DNA from: Luteimonas_C sp035250245
GTDB taxonomy: Bacteria > Pseudomonadota > Gammaproteobacteria > Xanthomonadales > Xanthomonadaceae
Reading direction: 5' to 3'
Assembly: GCA_035250245.1 (NCBI GenBank)
Contig: DATFFH010000049.1
Span: 93,206 to 157,205, forward strand
Length of the DNA: 64,000 nucleotides
How positions within the stretch are numbered: position 1 is the stretch's first letter; each line of letters opens with the position of its first letter. Shown in pieces: positions 38,838 through 48,346 of the stretch. The notes under the pieces were generated by a model that saw only the letters and a program-made list of their open reading frames with translations, was not told where the DNA came from and ran no database searches. A program made the translations under genes and the position numbers.

Positions 38838-38892
38838 CTCCGCACCTCGCCTGGACTGTGGCGAGTATGCCTTTAGTTGGGTCGGTCCGATA

Positions 38893-38932
38893 TTGACGAA
38901 AGTTGGATTGGTGTTATAGTTGACTACAACAC
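38893..38932 (+). promoter_or_regulatory. Promoter with 22-bp palindromic operator before the ytr-like operon
   Basis: TTGACG (38893-38898), 16 bases, TATAGT (38915-38920) form a good sigma-70 promoter. The -10 lies inside the near-perfect palindrome GTGTTATAGTTGACTACAAC-AC (38911-38932), which has two mismatched pairs. A protein bound there would block RNA polymerase. The likely binder is the GntR/YtrA-type regulator encoded by the second gene of the operon. Confidence 0.75.
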
Positions 38933-38958
38933 CAGACACCCCCAGCCAGGACACGGCC

Positions 38959-39459
38959 ATGAACCGCAAGATGCACAACACGTTCTCCGCGCTGTCCGTC
39001 GCCGCCGTCCTGATGACGGCCGGCCTGATCGCCTCCAGCCCCGCCCGCCAGTCCGAACCGGAAGTGCTGGCAGCCATCTCCATACGCGACGCCGTACCGG
39101 CCGGCGCGACTCCCAAGCCCTGGACCCAGCACCGCCTGGTCCGCACCGAACGTTCGGCCCAGGCCCGCAAGGCCGTCCTCGAGGCACGCGCCAAGGACAT
39201 CGAAGCGCGCGCCGAAGCCCTGGCCCAGCGTCTGCAGGGCACGCGCGACGTCGGCGTCATCCTGGGCCACGTCGCCGGCTTCACCGCCGAAGTGGCGACC
39301 GAAAGCGCCTTGAACGCGGCCGCCGACGAACTGGCCGACTACGACATCTCCACGGTCGAAACCGTGGAATCCGCCGCCGAGTCCGCCAGCCCGCCCAAAC
39401 TCCGGCGCGGCCATCGTTCGATGGCGCTGCCGTATTTCTCATTCGCACCCCGGGGCTGA
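38959..39459 (+). CDS. Hypothetical exported or membrane-anchored protein, first gene of ytr-like operon
   Basis: A 166-residue protein with an N-terminal hydrophobic segment (ALSVAAVLMTAGLIA, about residues 10-24), probably a signal or anchor. The body is Ala/Glu/Arg-rich and helical (ERSAQARKAVLEARAKDIEA), with coiled-coil potential, and a basic tail. I recognise no family. It begins 26 bases after the palindromic operator and ends 3 bases before the YtrA-type regulator, so it belongs to that operon. Xanthomonas yro-ytr operons also begin with small uncharacterised genes, by my recollection. AGGA lies 8 bases before the ATG. Confidence 0.75.
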   Translation: MNRKMHNTFSALSVAAVLMTAGLIASSPARQSEPEVLAAISIRDAVPAGATPKPWTQHRLVRTERSAQARKAVLEARAKDIEARAEALAQRLQGTRDVGVILGHVAGFTAEVATESALNAAADELADYDISTVETVESAAESASPPKLRRGHRSMALPYFSFAPRG

Positions 39460-39462
39460 TTT

Positions 39463-39828
39463 ATGACCGCGATCCAATGGAGCGAAGGCGCTCCCATCTA
39501 CCGCCAGCTGAAGGAGCGCGTCGTGGCCATGCTGCTCGACGGCGTGCTCAAGCCCGGCGATCCGCTGCCCTCCGTGCGCCAGGTGGCCGCCGAGTATCAG
39601 CTGAATCCGATCACCGTCTCCCGCGCCTACCAGGAGCTGGCGGACGAATCTCTAGTCGAAAAACGTAGGGGACTGGGCATGTACGTCATCGAAGGCGCGT
39701 CCGAGAAACTGCTGGCGAGCGAGCGCGAGCGTTTCCTCCGCGAGGAATGGCCGCTGGTGCTGGAACGGATCCAGCGTCTGGGCCTGGCGCCGGAGGAACT
39801 GCTTCGCGACAAGGGAGGCAAGCGATGA
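39463..39828 (+). CDS. GntR-family transcriptional regulator, YtrA subfamily
   Basis: A 121-residue repressor. The winged helix (about 10-75; PIYRQLKERVVAMLLDGVLK, LPSVRQVAAEYQLNPITVSR, EKRRGLGMYV) is typical GntR. The short C-terminal helical tail without a large effector domain marks the YtrA subfamily, whose members usually control adjacent ABC transporters. Its stop overlaps the start of the ATPase gene (ATGA). The palindrome upstream of the operon is its probable binding site, so the operon would be autorepressed. The inducer is unknown; in Bacillus the ytr system responds to cell-wall-targeting antibiotics. Confidence 0.93.
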   Translation: MTAIQWSEGAPIYRQLKERVVAMLLDGVLKPGDPLPSVRQVAAEYQLNPITVSRAYQELADESLVEKRRGLGMYVIEGASEKLLASERERFLREEWPLVLERIQRLGLAPEELLRDKGGKR

Positions 39829-40700
39829 ACGGCTATTCCTCCGATCTGGTCGTCAGCGCCCACGGCCTGCGCAAGGCCTACAAGAACAAGCTGGCGCTGG
39901 ACAACACCGAACTGAAGATCGAAGCCGGCAAGATCATCGGCCTGATCGGCCCGAACGGCGCCGGCAAGACCACCGCGTTGAAGGCGATGCTGGGCCTGAT
40001 CCCGTTCGAAGGCGAGTTGAAGGTACTCGGCCGCGATCCGCGCACCCAGCGCGACGAGCTGATGAACGATGTCTGCTTCATCGCCGACGTGGCGGTGCTG
40101 CCGCGCTGGATCCGGGTCGCCCAGGCGATCGAATTCGTCGCCGGCGTGCATCCGCGCTTCGACCGGGCGCGCTGCCAGCGCTTCCTGGCCAACACCCAGC
40201 TCAAGCCGCAGATGCGCGTGCGCGAACTGTCCAAGGGCATGATCGTGCAGCTGCACCTGGCCCTGGTGATGGCGATCGACGCCAAGCTGCTGGTGCTCGA
40301 CGAACCGACGCTGGGCCTGGACATCCTGTACCGCAAGCAGTTCTACCAGCGCCTGCTGGAGGACTACTTCGACGAGCAGAAGACGATCATCGTCACCACG
40401 CACCAGGTCGAAGAGATCGAACACATCCTCACCGACGTGATGTTCATCCGCGACGGCAAGATCGTGCTCGACGCGCCGATGGAAAACATCGGCGAACGCT
40501 ATACCGAAGTGCTGGTCGGCCCGGACAAGGCCGAAGCCGCACGCGCGCTGCGCCCGATCGACGAGCGTTCGCTGCCGTTCGGCAAGACCGTGATGCTGTA
40601 CGACGGCGTGCCCCAATCCCAGTTGGAAACGCTGGGCGAAACTCGCACGCCGGGCCTGGCCGACCTGTTCGTCGCCACCATGAAGGGAACCTACGCATGA
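39825..40700 (+). CDS. ABC transporter ATP-binding protein
   Basis: A 291-residue ATPase. Walker A is LIGPNGAGKTTALK (about 39-52), the signature motif is a variant LSKGM rather than LSGGQ, and Walker B is LLVLDEPTLGLD, with the switch His in VTTHQVEE. The variant signature is common in YtrB-like exporters. A C-terminal extension (about 225-291) has no transmembrane segment. It overlaps the regulator upstream and the permease downstream by 4 bases each, so the three proteins are made together. Confidence 0.95.
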   Translation: MNGYSSDLVVSAHGLRKAYKNKLALDNTELKIEAGKIIGLIGPNGAGKTTALKAMLGLIPFEGELKVLGRDPRTQRDELMNDVCFIADVAVLPRWIRVAQAIEFVAGVHPRFDRARCQRFLANTQLKPQMRVRELSKGMIVQLHLALVMAIDAKLLVLDEPTLGLDILYRKQFYQRLLEDYFDEQKTIIVTTHQVEEIEHILTDVMFIRDGKIVLDAPMENIGERYTEVLVGPDKAEAARALRPIDERSLPFGKTVMLYDGVPQSQLETLGETRTPGLADLFVATMKGTYA

Positions 40701-41758
40701 ACGCCGCCGCCGAAAACATGTCCGCGACCCCGCGTTCGCCCGTGGTCGCCGCTCCCCACCCCACCCACACCTTCCGGATGCTGCTCAAGCGCGAATTCTG
40801 GGAGCACAAGGGCGGCTTCCTGTGGGCACCGCTGATCGCCGGCGCGATCTTCCTGCTGTTCAATCTGATGGCCGGCGGCGTCGGCGAGATGATGCTCAAC
40901 AAGATGGACGCGTCCCGCACCGTCCAGATCGACGGCAAGGAAGTGCGGATCGACATGGTCAACATCGGCATGTTGATCGACAAGCTGGACGCCAACGACC
41001 TGGTGGACCTGAGCAACGTCGTGAACATCAGCCTGTTCGCGTCCGCCAGCTGGGCGTTCATCGTCCTGGCCTTCGTGGTGTTCTTCTACTGCCTGGGCTC
41101 GCTCTACGACGAGCGCAAGGATCGCAGCGTGCTGTTCTGGAAGTCGCTGCCGGTGTCGGACACGCAGACCGTGCTGTCGAAAGTCGCGAGCGCGACGCTG
41201 GTCGCTCCGGCGCTGGCGGTGGCCGCGGGCGTGGCGACGATGTTCGGCTTCATGCTGGTCGCCGGCTTCTTCATCCTGATCCACGGCGGCAACCCGTTCG
41301 CGATCCTGTTCCGCATAGGCGATCCGCTGACCGTGATCGGCCACTTGATCGCCGCGATCCCGGTGTACGCGCTGTGGGCGCTGCCGACGGTGGGCTGGCT
41401 GATGCTGTGCTCGTCGTGGGCCAAGAGCAAACCGTTCCTGTGGGCGATCATGATCCCGGTGTTCGCCGGCATCTTCGTCACCTGGTTCGACGTGATGAAC
41501 CTGTTCAACCTGGAAAGCACCTGGTTCTGGCAACACATCGTGGGCCGCGCCCTGCTCAGCGCCGTGCCGGGCAGTTGGGTGGATGCCGCCGACTTCGGCC
41601 ACATCAGGGGTGATGGCCCGGAAGTCCTGGAACAAGTGATCAACCTGAAAACGCTGTACTCGCCGCTGCTGTCGCCGCAATTGTGGATCGGCGTGGTCGC
41701 CGGCGCGGCGATGATCTACGGCGCGATCCGCCTGCGCCGCTGGCGCGACGACGGCTGA
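40697..41758 (+). CDS. ABC transporter permease
   Basis: A 353-residue membrane protein with about six hydrophobic segments (for example WAPLIAGAIFLLFNLMAGGV, WAFIVLAFVVFFYCLGSLYD and VGWLMLCSSW). It has an ABC-2-type layout: a cytoplasmic N terminus with FRMLLKREFWEHKGGFLWAP and a large extracytoplasmic loop after the first segment. YDERKDRSVLFWKSLPVSDT is the conserved coupling region of ABC-2 permeases. It forms the transporter with the preceding ATPase. The substrate is unknown. Confidence 0.92.
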   Translation: MNAAAENMSATPRSPVVAAPHPTHTFRMLLKREFWEHKGGFLWAPLIAGAIFLLFNLMAGGVGEMMLNKMDASRTVQIDGKEVRIDMVNIGMLIDKLDANDLVDLSNVVNISLFASASWAFIVLAFVVFFYCLGSLYDERKDRSVLFWKSLPVSDTQTVLSKVASATLVAPALAVAAGVATMFGFMLVAGFFILIHGGNPFAILFRIGDPLTVIGHLIAAIPVYALWALPTVGWLMLCSSWAKSKPFLWAIMIPVFAGIFVTWFDVMNLFNLESTWFWQHIVGRALLSAVPGSWVDAADFGHIRGDGPEVLEQVINLKTLYSPLLSPQLWIGVVAGAAMIYGAIRLRRWRDDG

Positions 41759-41768
41759 TCCGCGCCCC

Positions 41769-41797
41769 GCTCCGGCCCTTCGCGGGCCGGAGCTTTC
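41769..41797 (+). terminator. Terminator-like hairpin after the ABC permease
   Basis: A 10-bp perfect stem GCTCCGGCCC / GGGCCGGAGC with a 5-base loop is followed by TTTCCC. The short U tract suggests partial termination between the transporter genes and the serine hydrolase. Confidence 0.5.
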
Positions 41798-41819
41798 CCG
41801 CAAGCCTTGGAGAGAGACG

Positions 41820-43064
41820 GTGAAGCACGGCAAGTGGTTCGCGTTGGGTTTGTGCGCTCTTTTGGCCGGTTGCGCGGCTTCGCAAACGCGGCAAGCGACG
41901 CCCCAGCCGCTGCGCGGAGCGGCGCTCGATCAGGAAGTCCAGCGGCTGATGCAAGCCGGCCGCGTGCCCGGGTTGGCGCTGGCGGTGATCGATGACGGCC
42001 GCATCGTCCACCTGAAGGCTTACGGTTCGCGCGATGTCGAGAAAAACCTGCCGCTGACCATCGACACTGTGATGTACGGCGCATCGATCACCAAAGGCGA
42101 ATTCGCCTACGCCGTGATGTCATTGGTGGAATCGGGCCAACTCGACCTGGACCGCTCCATCGCCGACTACCTGCCCAAGCCGCTGCCCGAATACGAGAAA
42201 TACGCCGACCTGGCCGGCGACGAACGCTGGCGCAAGCTCACCCCACGCATTCTGCTGTCGCATCGCTCCGGTTTCCCGAACTTCCGTTTCTTCACCGACA
42301 AGGGCTACGACGAGAACGGCAAGCTGAAGATCCATTTCGAACCGGGCGGGCGCTACGCCTATTCCGGCGAAGGGATCAATCTGCTGCAGTTCGTGATCGA
42401 GAACGGTCTGGACATCGATGTCGGCGAACTGATGCAGAAACAGGTGTACGACCGTTTCGGCATGAAGCGCAGCAGCATGGTCTGGCGCGAGGATTTCGCC
42501 GGCAATCTGGCGATCGGCTACGACGAACAAGGCAAACCGCTCGGCCACAAGCAACGCGGCGCCGTGCGCGCGGCCGGTTCGATGGACACCACGATCGCCG
42601 ACCAGGCGGCCTTCCTCGCTGGGCTGGCCCGCGGCGAAGGCCTGAGCGCCGCGAGCAAGGTCGAACTGCTGCGCCCGCAGATCGCAATCCGCTCCGTGCA
42701 GCAATTCCCGACCTTGTCCGAAGACGTCACCGACGACAACCGCGCCATCGGATTTTCCGCGGCACTGGGCTGGCTCACCTATCGCACGCCGCAAGGCCAG
42801 GCCTGGACCAAGGGCGGACATGACGACGGCACGAACAACCTCACCTTGTGCGTCGCCGACGGACGGCGCTGCATGGTCATTCTCAGCAATAGTTCGAACG
42901 GCGAAGGCCTCTTCCGGTATCTGGCCGACGCCGCGCTGGGCCCGACTTGCCTGCCATGGTTCTGGGTGGGCTACGTGCCGTACGACCATCCGGAATGGCG
43001 CGCGCCCGAAGCGCGGAAGCAGCCGCATCCGCCCTGCGCCCCTCTGAATCCCCCGCCCCTCTGA
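41820..43064 (+). CDS. Serine hydrolase, beta-lactamase (class C/PBP-like) family lipoprotein
   Basis: A 414-residue protein with a lipoprotein signal (LCALLAGC, Cys at about 17), so it is anchored in the envelope. The catalytic SxxK is in YGASITKGEFAY, and the second motif is YSGEG in place of the usual YxN. The family includes esterases, D-amino peptidases and penicillin-binding proteins, and true beta-lactamase activity is not implied. The start is a GTG preceded by GGAGAGAGAC. It follows the ABC genes after a hairpin, and 13 bases later comes an anchored protein of unknown function. A related serine hydrolase lies at 62464 beside another beta-repeat protein. Confidence 0.9.
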   Translation: MKHGKWFALGLCALLAGCAASQTRQATPQPLRGAALDQEVQRLMQAGRVPGLALAVIDDGRIVHLKAYGSRDVEKNLPLTIDTVMYGASITKGEFAYAVMSLVESGQLDLDRSIADYLPKPLPEYEKYADLAGDERWRKLTPRILLSHRSGFPNFRFFTDKGYDENGKLKIHFEPGGRYAYSGEGINLLQFVIENGLDIDVGELMQKQVYDRFGMKRSSMVWREDFAGNLAIGYDEQGKPLGHKQRGAVRAAGSMDTTIADQAAFLAGLARGEGLSAASKVELLRPQIAIRSVQQFPTLSEDVTDDNRAIGFSAALGWLTYRTPQGQAWTKGGHDDGTNNLTLCVADGRRCMVILSNSSNGEGLFRYLADAALGPTCLPWFWVGYVPYDHPEWRAPEARKQPHPPCAPLNPPPL

Positions 43065-43077
43065 CACGGAGTTGGCC

Positions 43078-43755
43078 ATGGACGCTATCGCACAACGCCT
43101 GGATGCCTGCGAACGCGCGAACCGCCGTTTCAAACGGATCCTGCTGCTGCAGACCGCGGTGCTGGCCGCACTGGTTTCTATCGTCGCCGCCCGATATGCG
43201 CAAGCGTCGGCGGAAGACAAACCGGCCGTCGCGAGCCTGCGCGTCGCAGAATTGATCGTCGTCGACGGCAACGGCGTCGAACGCGTGCGCGTCGGCGGCG
43301 ATCTGCCCGACGCGGTGATCGACGGCAAGCGCGTCCCGCGCGGCAGCAAGGCGGCCGGGGTAATGCTCTACGACCGCACCGGCCAGGAACGCGGCGGCTA
43401 CGTCACCTGGGACGAAGGCGACAACATCGGCCTGACGCTGGACGGCCGCAAAGGCCAGAACGCCCTGTTCGTCGCCGGGCCCGACGGTTCGACCTCGCTG
43501 CAGATGTGGCAGGGCCAGGACATGATGGACCTGCGTGTGGACGACAGCGGCGCGCGTATCACCCGCACCCAAGCGGGCGCAGTCACTTTCCAACAACCCG
43601 CCGTGGCCGCGATCGGCACGCCGACTTGCATGGATTTCCGCAACGGCCTGCGCAGCGAGGTACCGGAAGGGCTGTCCGCGGATCAGATCCGCAAGATCTG
43701 CCTCAAGCGATTCACCACGGACGCCTGCCAAACCTGCCTGGCCCCGAAACAATGA
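43078..43755 (+). CDS. Membrane-anchored hypothetical protein
   Basis: A 225-residue protein with one N-terminal membrane segment (ILLLQTAVLAALVSIVAARY) preceded by a helical cytoplasmic part. The remainder is predicted periplasmic and beta-rich, with repeated short strands (LRVAELIVVDGNGVERVRVG, GVMLYDRTGQERGGYVTWDE, NIGLTLDGRKGQ). Five cysteines lie near the C terminus (TCMDF, KICLK, DACQTCLA). Similar proteins occur in xanthomonads without assigned function. GGAG is at good spacing before the ATG (43078), making the in-frame TTG two codons earlier unlikely. Confidence 0.75.
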   Translation: MDAIAQRLDACERANRRFKRILLLQTAVLAALVSIVAARYAQASAEDKPAVASLRVAELIVVDGNGVERVRVGGDLPDAVIDGKRVPRGSKAAGVMLYDRTGQERGGYVTWDEGDNIGLTLDGRKGQNALFVAGPDGSTSLQMWQGQDMMDLRVDDSGARITRTQAGAVTFQQPAVAAIGTPTCMDFRNGLRSEVPEGLSADQIRKICLKRFTTDACQTCLAPKQ

Positions 43756-43841
43756 CGGCCCGGCTTAAACCGCGGCGCCCTTCGCCGCATCCTATTCCTG
43801 ATCGCGGCGCCGCCGCCGTTTCCAGACCACGGAGCTTTGCC

Positions 43842-44615
43842 ATGCAGAAGACCCTCGCGCTCGCCCTCCTCGCCTTGCCTGCGCTGGCGATCCCCGCCTT
43901 CGCCCAAGCCGCCGAGAAATGCGAATACGGCGCCGACCGCAACCTGGCGCTGAATCTGTCCGGCGTGCGGACCGTGGTGGTCCAGACCGGTCCCTACGAT
44001 TTCAACGTGAGAGCCGGCGGCGCTGCGCGCGCCTCGGGCCGCGCCTGCGCGAGTTCGCAGGAGGGCTTGGATCGCCTGCAGCTGGTGCAGGAGCGCAAGG
44101 GCGACCGTCTGATCATCAGCACCGGCGATCGCAAGGGCTGGTCCGGCGGCTGGTTCGGCAGTCACTATTCTTCTTTCCACGTCAACGTCACCTTGCCGAA
44201 GAACGTGGCCCTGGAAATGGCTGTCGGCTCGGGCGACGGCGACGTGTCCGGCATCGCCAACGTCTATGCGCACGTGGGTTCCGGCGATCTGGCCGTGCGT
44301 GGCGCCGATCGCCTGGAAGCCGATGTCGGTTCCGGCGATCTGAAAGTGTCGGACATCGGCCAGTTGCAGATCGAAGCCGTCGGTTCGGGAGATTTCGAAG
44401 GCGACCGCATCCGCGGCGACGTGCGCATCGGCACCATCGGCTCCGGCGATGTCGATTTGCGCCAAGTCGGCGGCAGCGTCGATGCACGCAACATCGGCTC
44501 GGGCGACCTGAGCGCGGTGGATGTCGGCGGCGGCCTGCGCGTGGCGCACGTCGGCAGCGGCGGCGTCGATCACCGCGACGTCCGCGGCCGCGTCGACATT
44601 CCCGAAAACGATTGA
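43842..44615 (+). CDS. Secreted beta-repeat protein with seven GSGD repeats (DUF4097-like)
   Basis: A 257-residue exported protein (signal MQKTLALALLALPALAIPAF, cut near AQA). From about residue 120 it has seven repeats spaced about 17-21 residues apart, each centred on VGSGD or IGSGD (for example AVGSGDGDVSG, HVGSGDLAVRG, TIGSGDVDLRQ; the last is GSGG). This pattern forms a right-handed parallel beta-solenoid in the DUF4097/DUF2807 adhesin-like families. It is the last gene of the ytr-like run and is followed by a terminator. Paralogous architecture occurs at 61524. Confidence 0.88.
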   Translation: MQKTLALALLALPALAIPAFAQAAEKCEYGADRNLALNLSGVRTVVVQTGPYDFNVRAGGAARASGRACASSQEGLDRLQLVQERKGDRLIISTGDRKGWSGGWFGSHYSSFHVNVTLPKNVALEMAVGSGDGDVSGIANVYAHVGSGDLAVRGADRLEADVGSGDLKVSDIGQLQIEAVGSGDFEGDRIRGDVRIGTIGSGDVDLRQVGGSVDARNIGSGDLSAVDVGGGLRVAHVGSGGVDHRDVRGRVDIPEND

Positions 44616-44663
44616 CCCGCTTCCCCGCGGCGATCGGCCCTCCCAGCGTTCGCCGCAACCCCC

Positions 44664-44690
44664 AGCCCCGCTTCGGCGGGGCTTTCTTTA
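44664..44690 (+). terminator. Rho-independent terminator
   Basis: AGCCCCGC-TTCG-GCGGGGCT is followed by TTCTTT, 48 bases past the beta-repeat gene. It ends the plus-strand run that begins at 38959. Confidence 0.88.
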
Positions 44691-44717
44691 TCCAGCGGAG
44701 GCTTCGGTTTCGCTTTT

Positions 44718-44807
44718 GTAGGAGCGGCTTTAGCCGCGAGCTTTTTCTAGCAATCGCTGCGATGTCGCGATTTGGAAGAGAGAGCTCGCGGCTAAAGCCG
44801 CTCCTAC
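44718..44807. repeat. GTAG-type REP pair, GGCTTTAGCC arms
   Basis: Perfectly matching 24-base inverted arms flank a 42-base spacer containing AATCGCTGCGATGTCGCGAT. It lies between convergent genes. Confidence 0.92.
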
Positions 44808-44833
44808 GAAAGGCAAGACCCCGCTCTGTGAAG

Positions 44834-46255
<1,422 letters not shown>

Positions 46256-46312
46256 GGCGGATCCTCGTTCGATGCCGCGCAGGATACGCCGCTTTTGCGG
46301 TAGTGGCTTTTC

Positions 46313-46401
46313 GTAGGAGCGGCTTTAGCCGCGAGCTCTTTCGCTCAAATCGCAGCTATACCGTGATTGGAGGAAAAGCTCGCGGCTAAAGCCGCTCCTA
46401 C
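46313..46401. repeat. GTAG-type REP pair, GGCTTTAGCC arms
   Basis: Inverted 24-base arms flank a 41-base spacer (contains CAAATCGCAGCTATACCG) in the shared fumC/purB upstream region. The purB -10 candidate TAAAAT lies 60 bases further on. Confidence 0.92.
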
Positions 46402-46493
46402 GAAAAGCGCTGCGCCAGGAGTATTTGGGGCCCGCCGGAGCGGCCCGCCCGCTACCGCGCTAAAATGGCCGCTTGCCTGCCCGCGCCGAATCC

Positions 46494-47864
46494 ATGACCG
46501 CCGAATCCCAACTGCTCGCCCTGTCCCCGCTCGATGGCCGCTATGCCGGCAAAGTCGATGCGCTGCGCCCGATCTTCTCGGAATACGGCCTGATCAAGGC
46601 GCGGGTCAAGGTCGAAGTCGAATGGCTGCTGGCTCTGGCCGCCGAGCCCGGCATCGCCGAATTGCCGCCGTTCGCCGACGCCGTCGCGGCGCGGTTGCGC
46701 GCGCTGGCCGAGGGCTTCTCGGTCGCCGACGCGACGCGGGTGAAGGAGATCGAGCGCACCACCAACCACGACGTCAAGGCCGTCGAATATTTCATCAAGG
46801 AACGGCTGAAGGACGACGCCGAACTCGGCCCGGCCCTGGAGTTCGTCCATTTCGCCTGCACCAGCGAAGACATCAATAATTTGTCCTACGCGCTGATGCT
46901 CAACGAAGCGCGGCAAACGGTGCTGCTGCCCAAACTCGACGCGCTGATCGAAAAGCTGCGCGCGATGGCGCACGAGCACGCTGCGCTGCCGATGCTGTCG
47001 CGCACCCACGGTCAGACCGCTTCGCCCACCACCGTCGGCAAAGAATTGGCCAACGTCATCGCGCGCCTGCGCCGCCAGGGCGAACAACTGGCGGCGGTGT
47101 CGCTGGGCGGCAAGATCAACGGCGCGGTCGGCAACTACAACGCACACATCGCGTCCTATCCTCACGTGGACTGGCCTGCGTTCGCGCAGCGCTTCGTCGA
47201 ATCGCTGGACCTGGACTTCAACGCCTACACCACCCAGATCGAACCGCACGACGGCATCGCCGAAATCTCGGATGCGCAAAAACGCATCGACACGGTCTGC
47301 ATCGACTTGTGCCGCGACATCTGGGGCTACATTTCGCTCGGCTATTTCAAGCAGGCGGTCAAAGCCGGCGAAGTCGGCAGTTCGACCATGCCGCACAAGG
47401 TCAACCCGATCGATTTCGAGAACGCCGAAGGCAATTTCGGCATCGCGAATGCCTTGTTCGAACATTTCGCGGCGAAGCTGCCGATCAGCCGTTGGCAGCG
47501 TGATCTGACCGACTCCACCGTACTGCGCGCGCTCGGCACCGCCTTCGGCCATGCGCTGATCGGTTACGACGCGCTGCTGCGCGGACTGAACAAGCTCAGC
47601 GTCAATCCGGAGCGCCTTGCCGCCGACCTGGATGCGGCCTGGGAAGTGCTGGCCGAGGCCGTGCAGACCGTGATGCGCCGGCACGGCCTACCTAATCCTT
47701 ACGAGCAATTGAAGGCGCTGACCCGCGGCCAGGGCATCACCGAGAACTCGATGCGCGAGTTCATTCGCTCGCTGGATTTGCCGGACGAAGACAAGCGCCG
47801 CCTGCTGGAGATGACGCCAGGCGGCTACACCGGCCTGGCGGAAAAACTGGCGCGGGACATCTGA
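46494..47864 (+). CDS. purB: Adenylosuccinate lyase
   Basis: Acts twice in purine synthesis, removing fumarate from SAICAR and adenylosuccinate. The 456-residue protein begins MTAESQLLALSPLDGRYAGK. Signature motifs are HFACTSEDINN, RTHGQTASPTTVGKELAN and the superfamily loop SSTMPHKVNPIDFENAEGN. A -10-like TAAAAT (46461-46466) in CGCGCTAAAATG lies 28 bases before the ATG, the same 12-mer as before the class I fumarase. Its TGA overlaps the next ATG (TGATG). Confidence 0.97.
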   Translation: MTAESQLLALSPLDGRYAGKVDALRPIFSEYGLIKARVKVEVEWLLALAAEPGIAELPPFADAVAARLRALAEGFSVADATRVKEIERTTNHDVKAVEYFIKERLKDDAELGPALEFVHFACTSEDINNLSYALMLNEARQTVLLPKLDALIEKLRAMAHEHAALPMLSRTHGQTASPTTVGKELANVIARLRRQGEQLAAVSLGGKINGAVGNYNAHIASYPHVDWPAFAQRFVESLDLDFNAYTTQIEPHDGIAEISDAQKRIDTVCIDLCRDIWGYISLGYFKQAVKAGEVGSSTMPHKVNPIDFENAEGNFGIANALFEHFAAKLPISRWQRDLTDSTVLRALGTAFGHALIGYDALLRGLNKLSVNPERLAADLDAAWEVLAEAVQTVMRRHGLPNPYEQLKALTRGQGITENSMREFIRSLDLPDEDKRRLLEMTPGGYTGLAEKLARDI

Positions 47865-48274
47865 TGAGCCGGCCGACGCGGCTGCTATTGAACATCGACG
47901 TGCCGGACCTGGCCGCCGCCGAAGTGTTCTACGTCGCCGCATTCGGATTGAATCCGGCACGCCGGCTCGGCGACAGCATCGTCGAGCTCATCGGCTCGGG
48001 CGCGACGTTCTACCTGTTGGAGAAGGCCGTCGGCAGCCGCGGCGCGGGCAACTCCTTGCGCGGCTACGAACGCCATTGGACGCCGCTGCACTGCGATTGG
48101 GTGGTCGACGATCTGGACGCCGCGTTGCGCCAGGCCCTTGCGGCCGGCGCGCAGCAGGAAGGGCCGATCCGCGACGCGAAATGGGGTCGGATCGTGCATT
48201 TGGCCGATCCCTTTGGCCACGGATGGTGCCTGCTGCAATTCCTAGGACGAGGCTACGACGAGATCGCGACATAG
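47864..48274 (+). CDS. VOC family (glyoxalase/bleomycin resistance-like) protein
   Basis: A 136-residue vicinal-oxygen-chelate protein. It shows paired beta-alpha-beta-beta-beta units: LLLNIDVPDLAAAEVFYVAA (about 7-26) and LHCDWVVDDLDAALRQALAA (about 75-94). The end (LADPFGHGWCLLQFLG) is typical for this fold, with metal-ligand candidates His76 and late residues. Substrate unknown; such proteins range from dioxygenases to resistance proteins. It overlaps purB by one base and may be translated with it. Confidence 0.85.
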   Translation: MSRPTRLLLNIDVPDLAAAEVFYVAAFGLNPARRLGDSIVELIGSGATFYLLEKAVGSRGAGNSLRGYERHWTPLHCDWVVDDLDAALRQALAAGAQQEGPIRDAKWGRIVHLADPFGHGWCLLQFLGRGYDEIAT

Positions 48275-48346
48275 GGGCATCCCCAGGTGCCGGCGATCGC
48301 AGCCCCATCGATAGAATCGGGCAATCCCCATTGCAGGCACGCCGAC

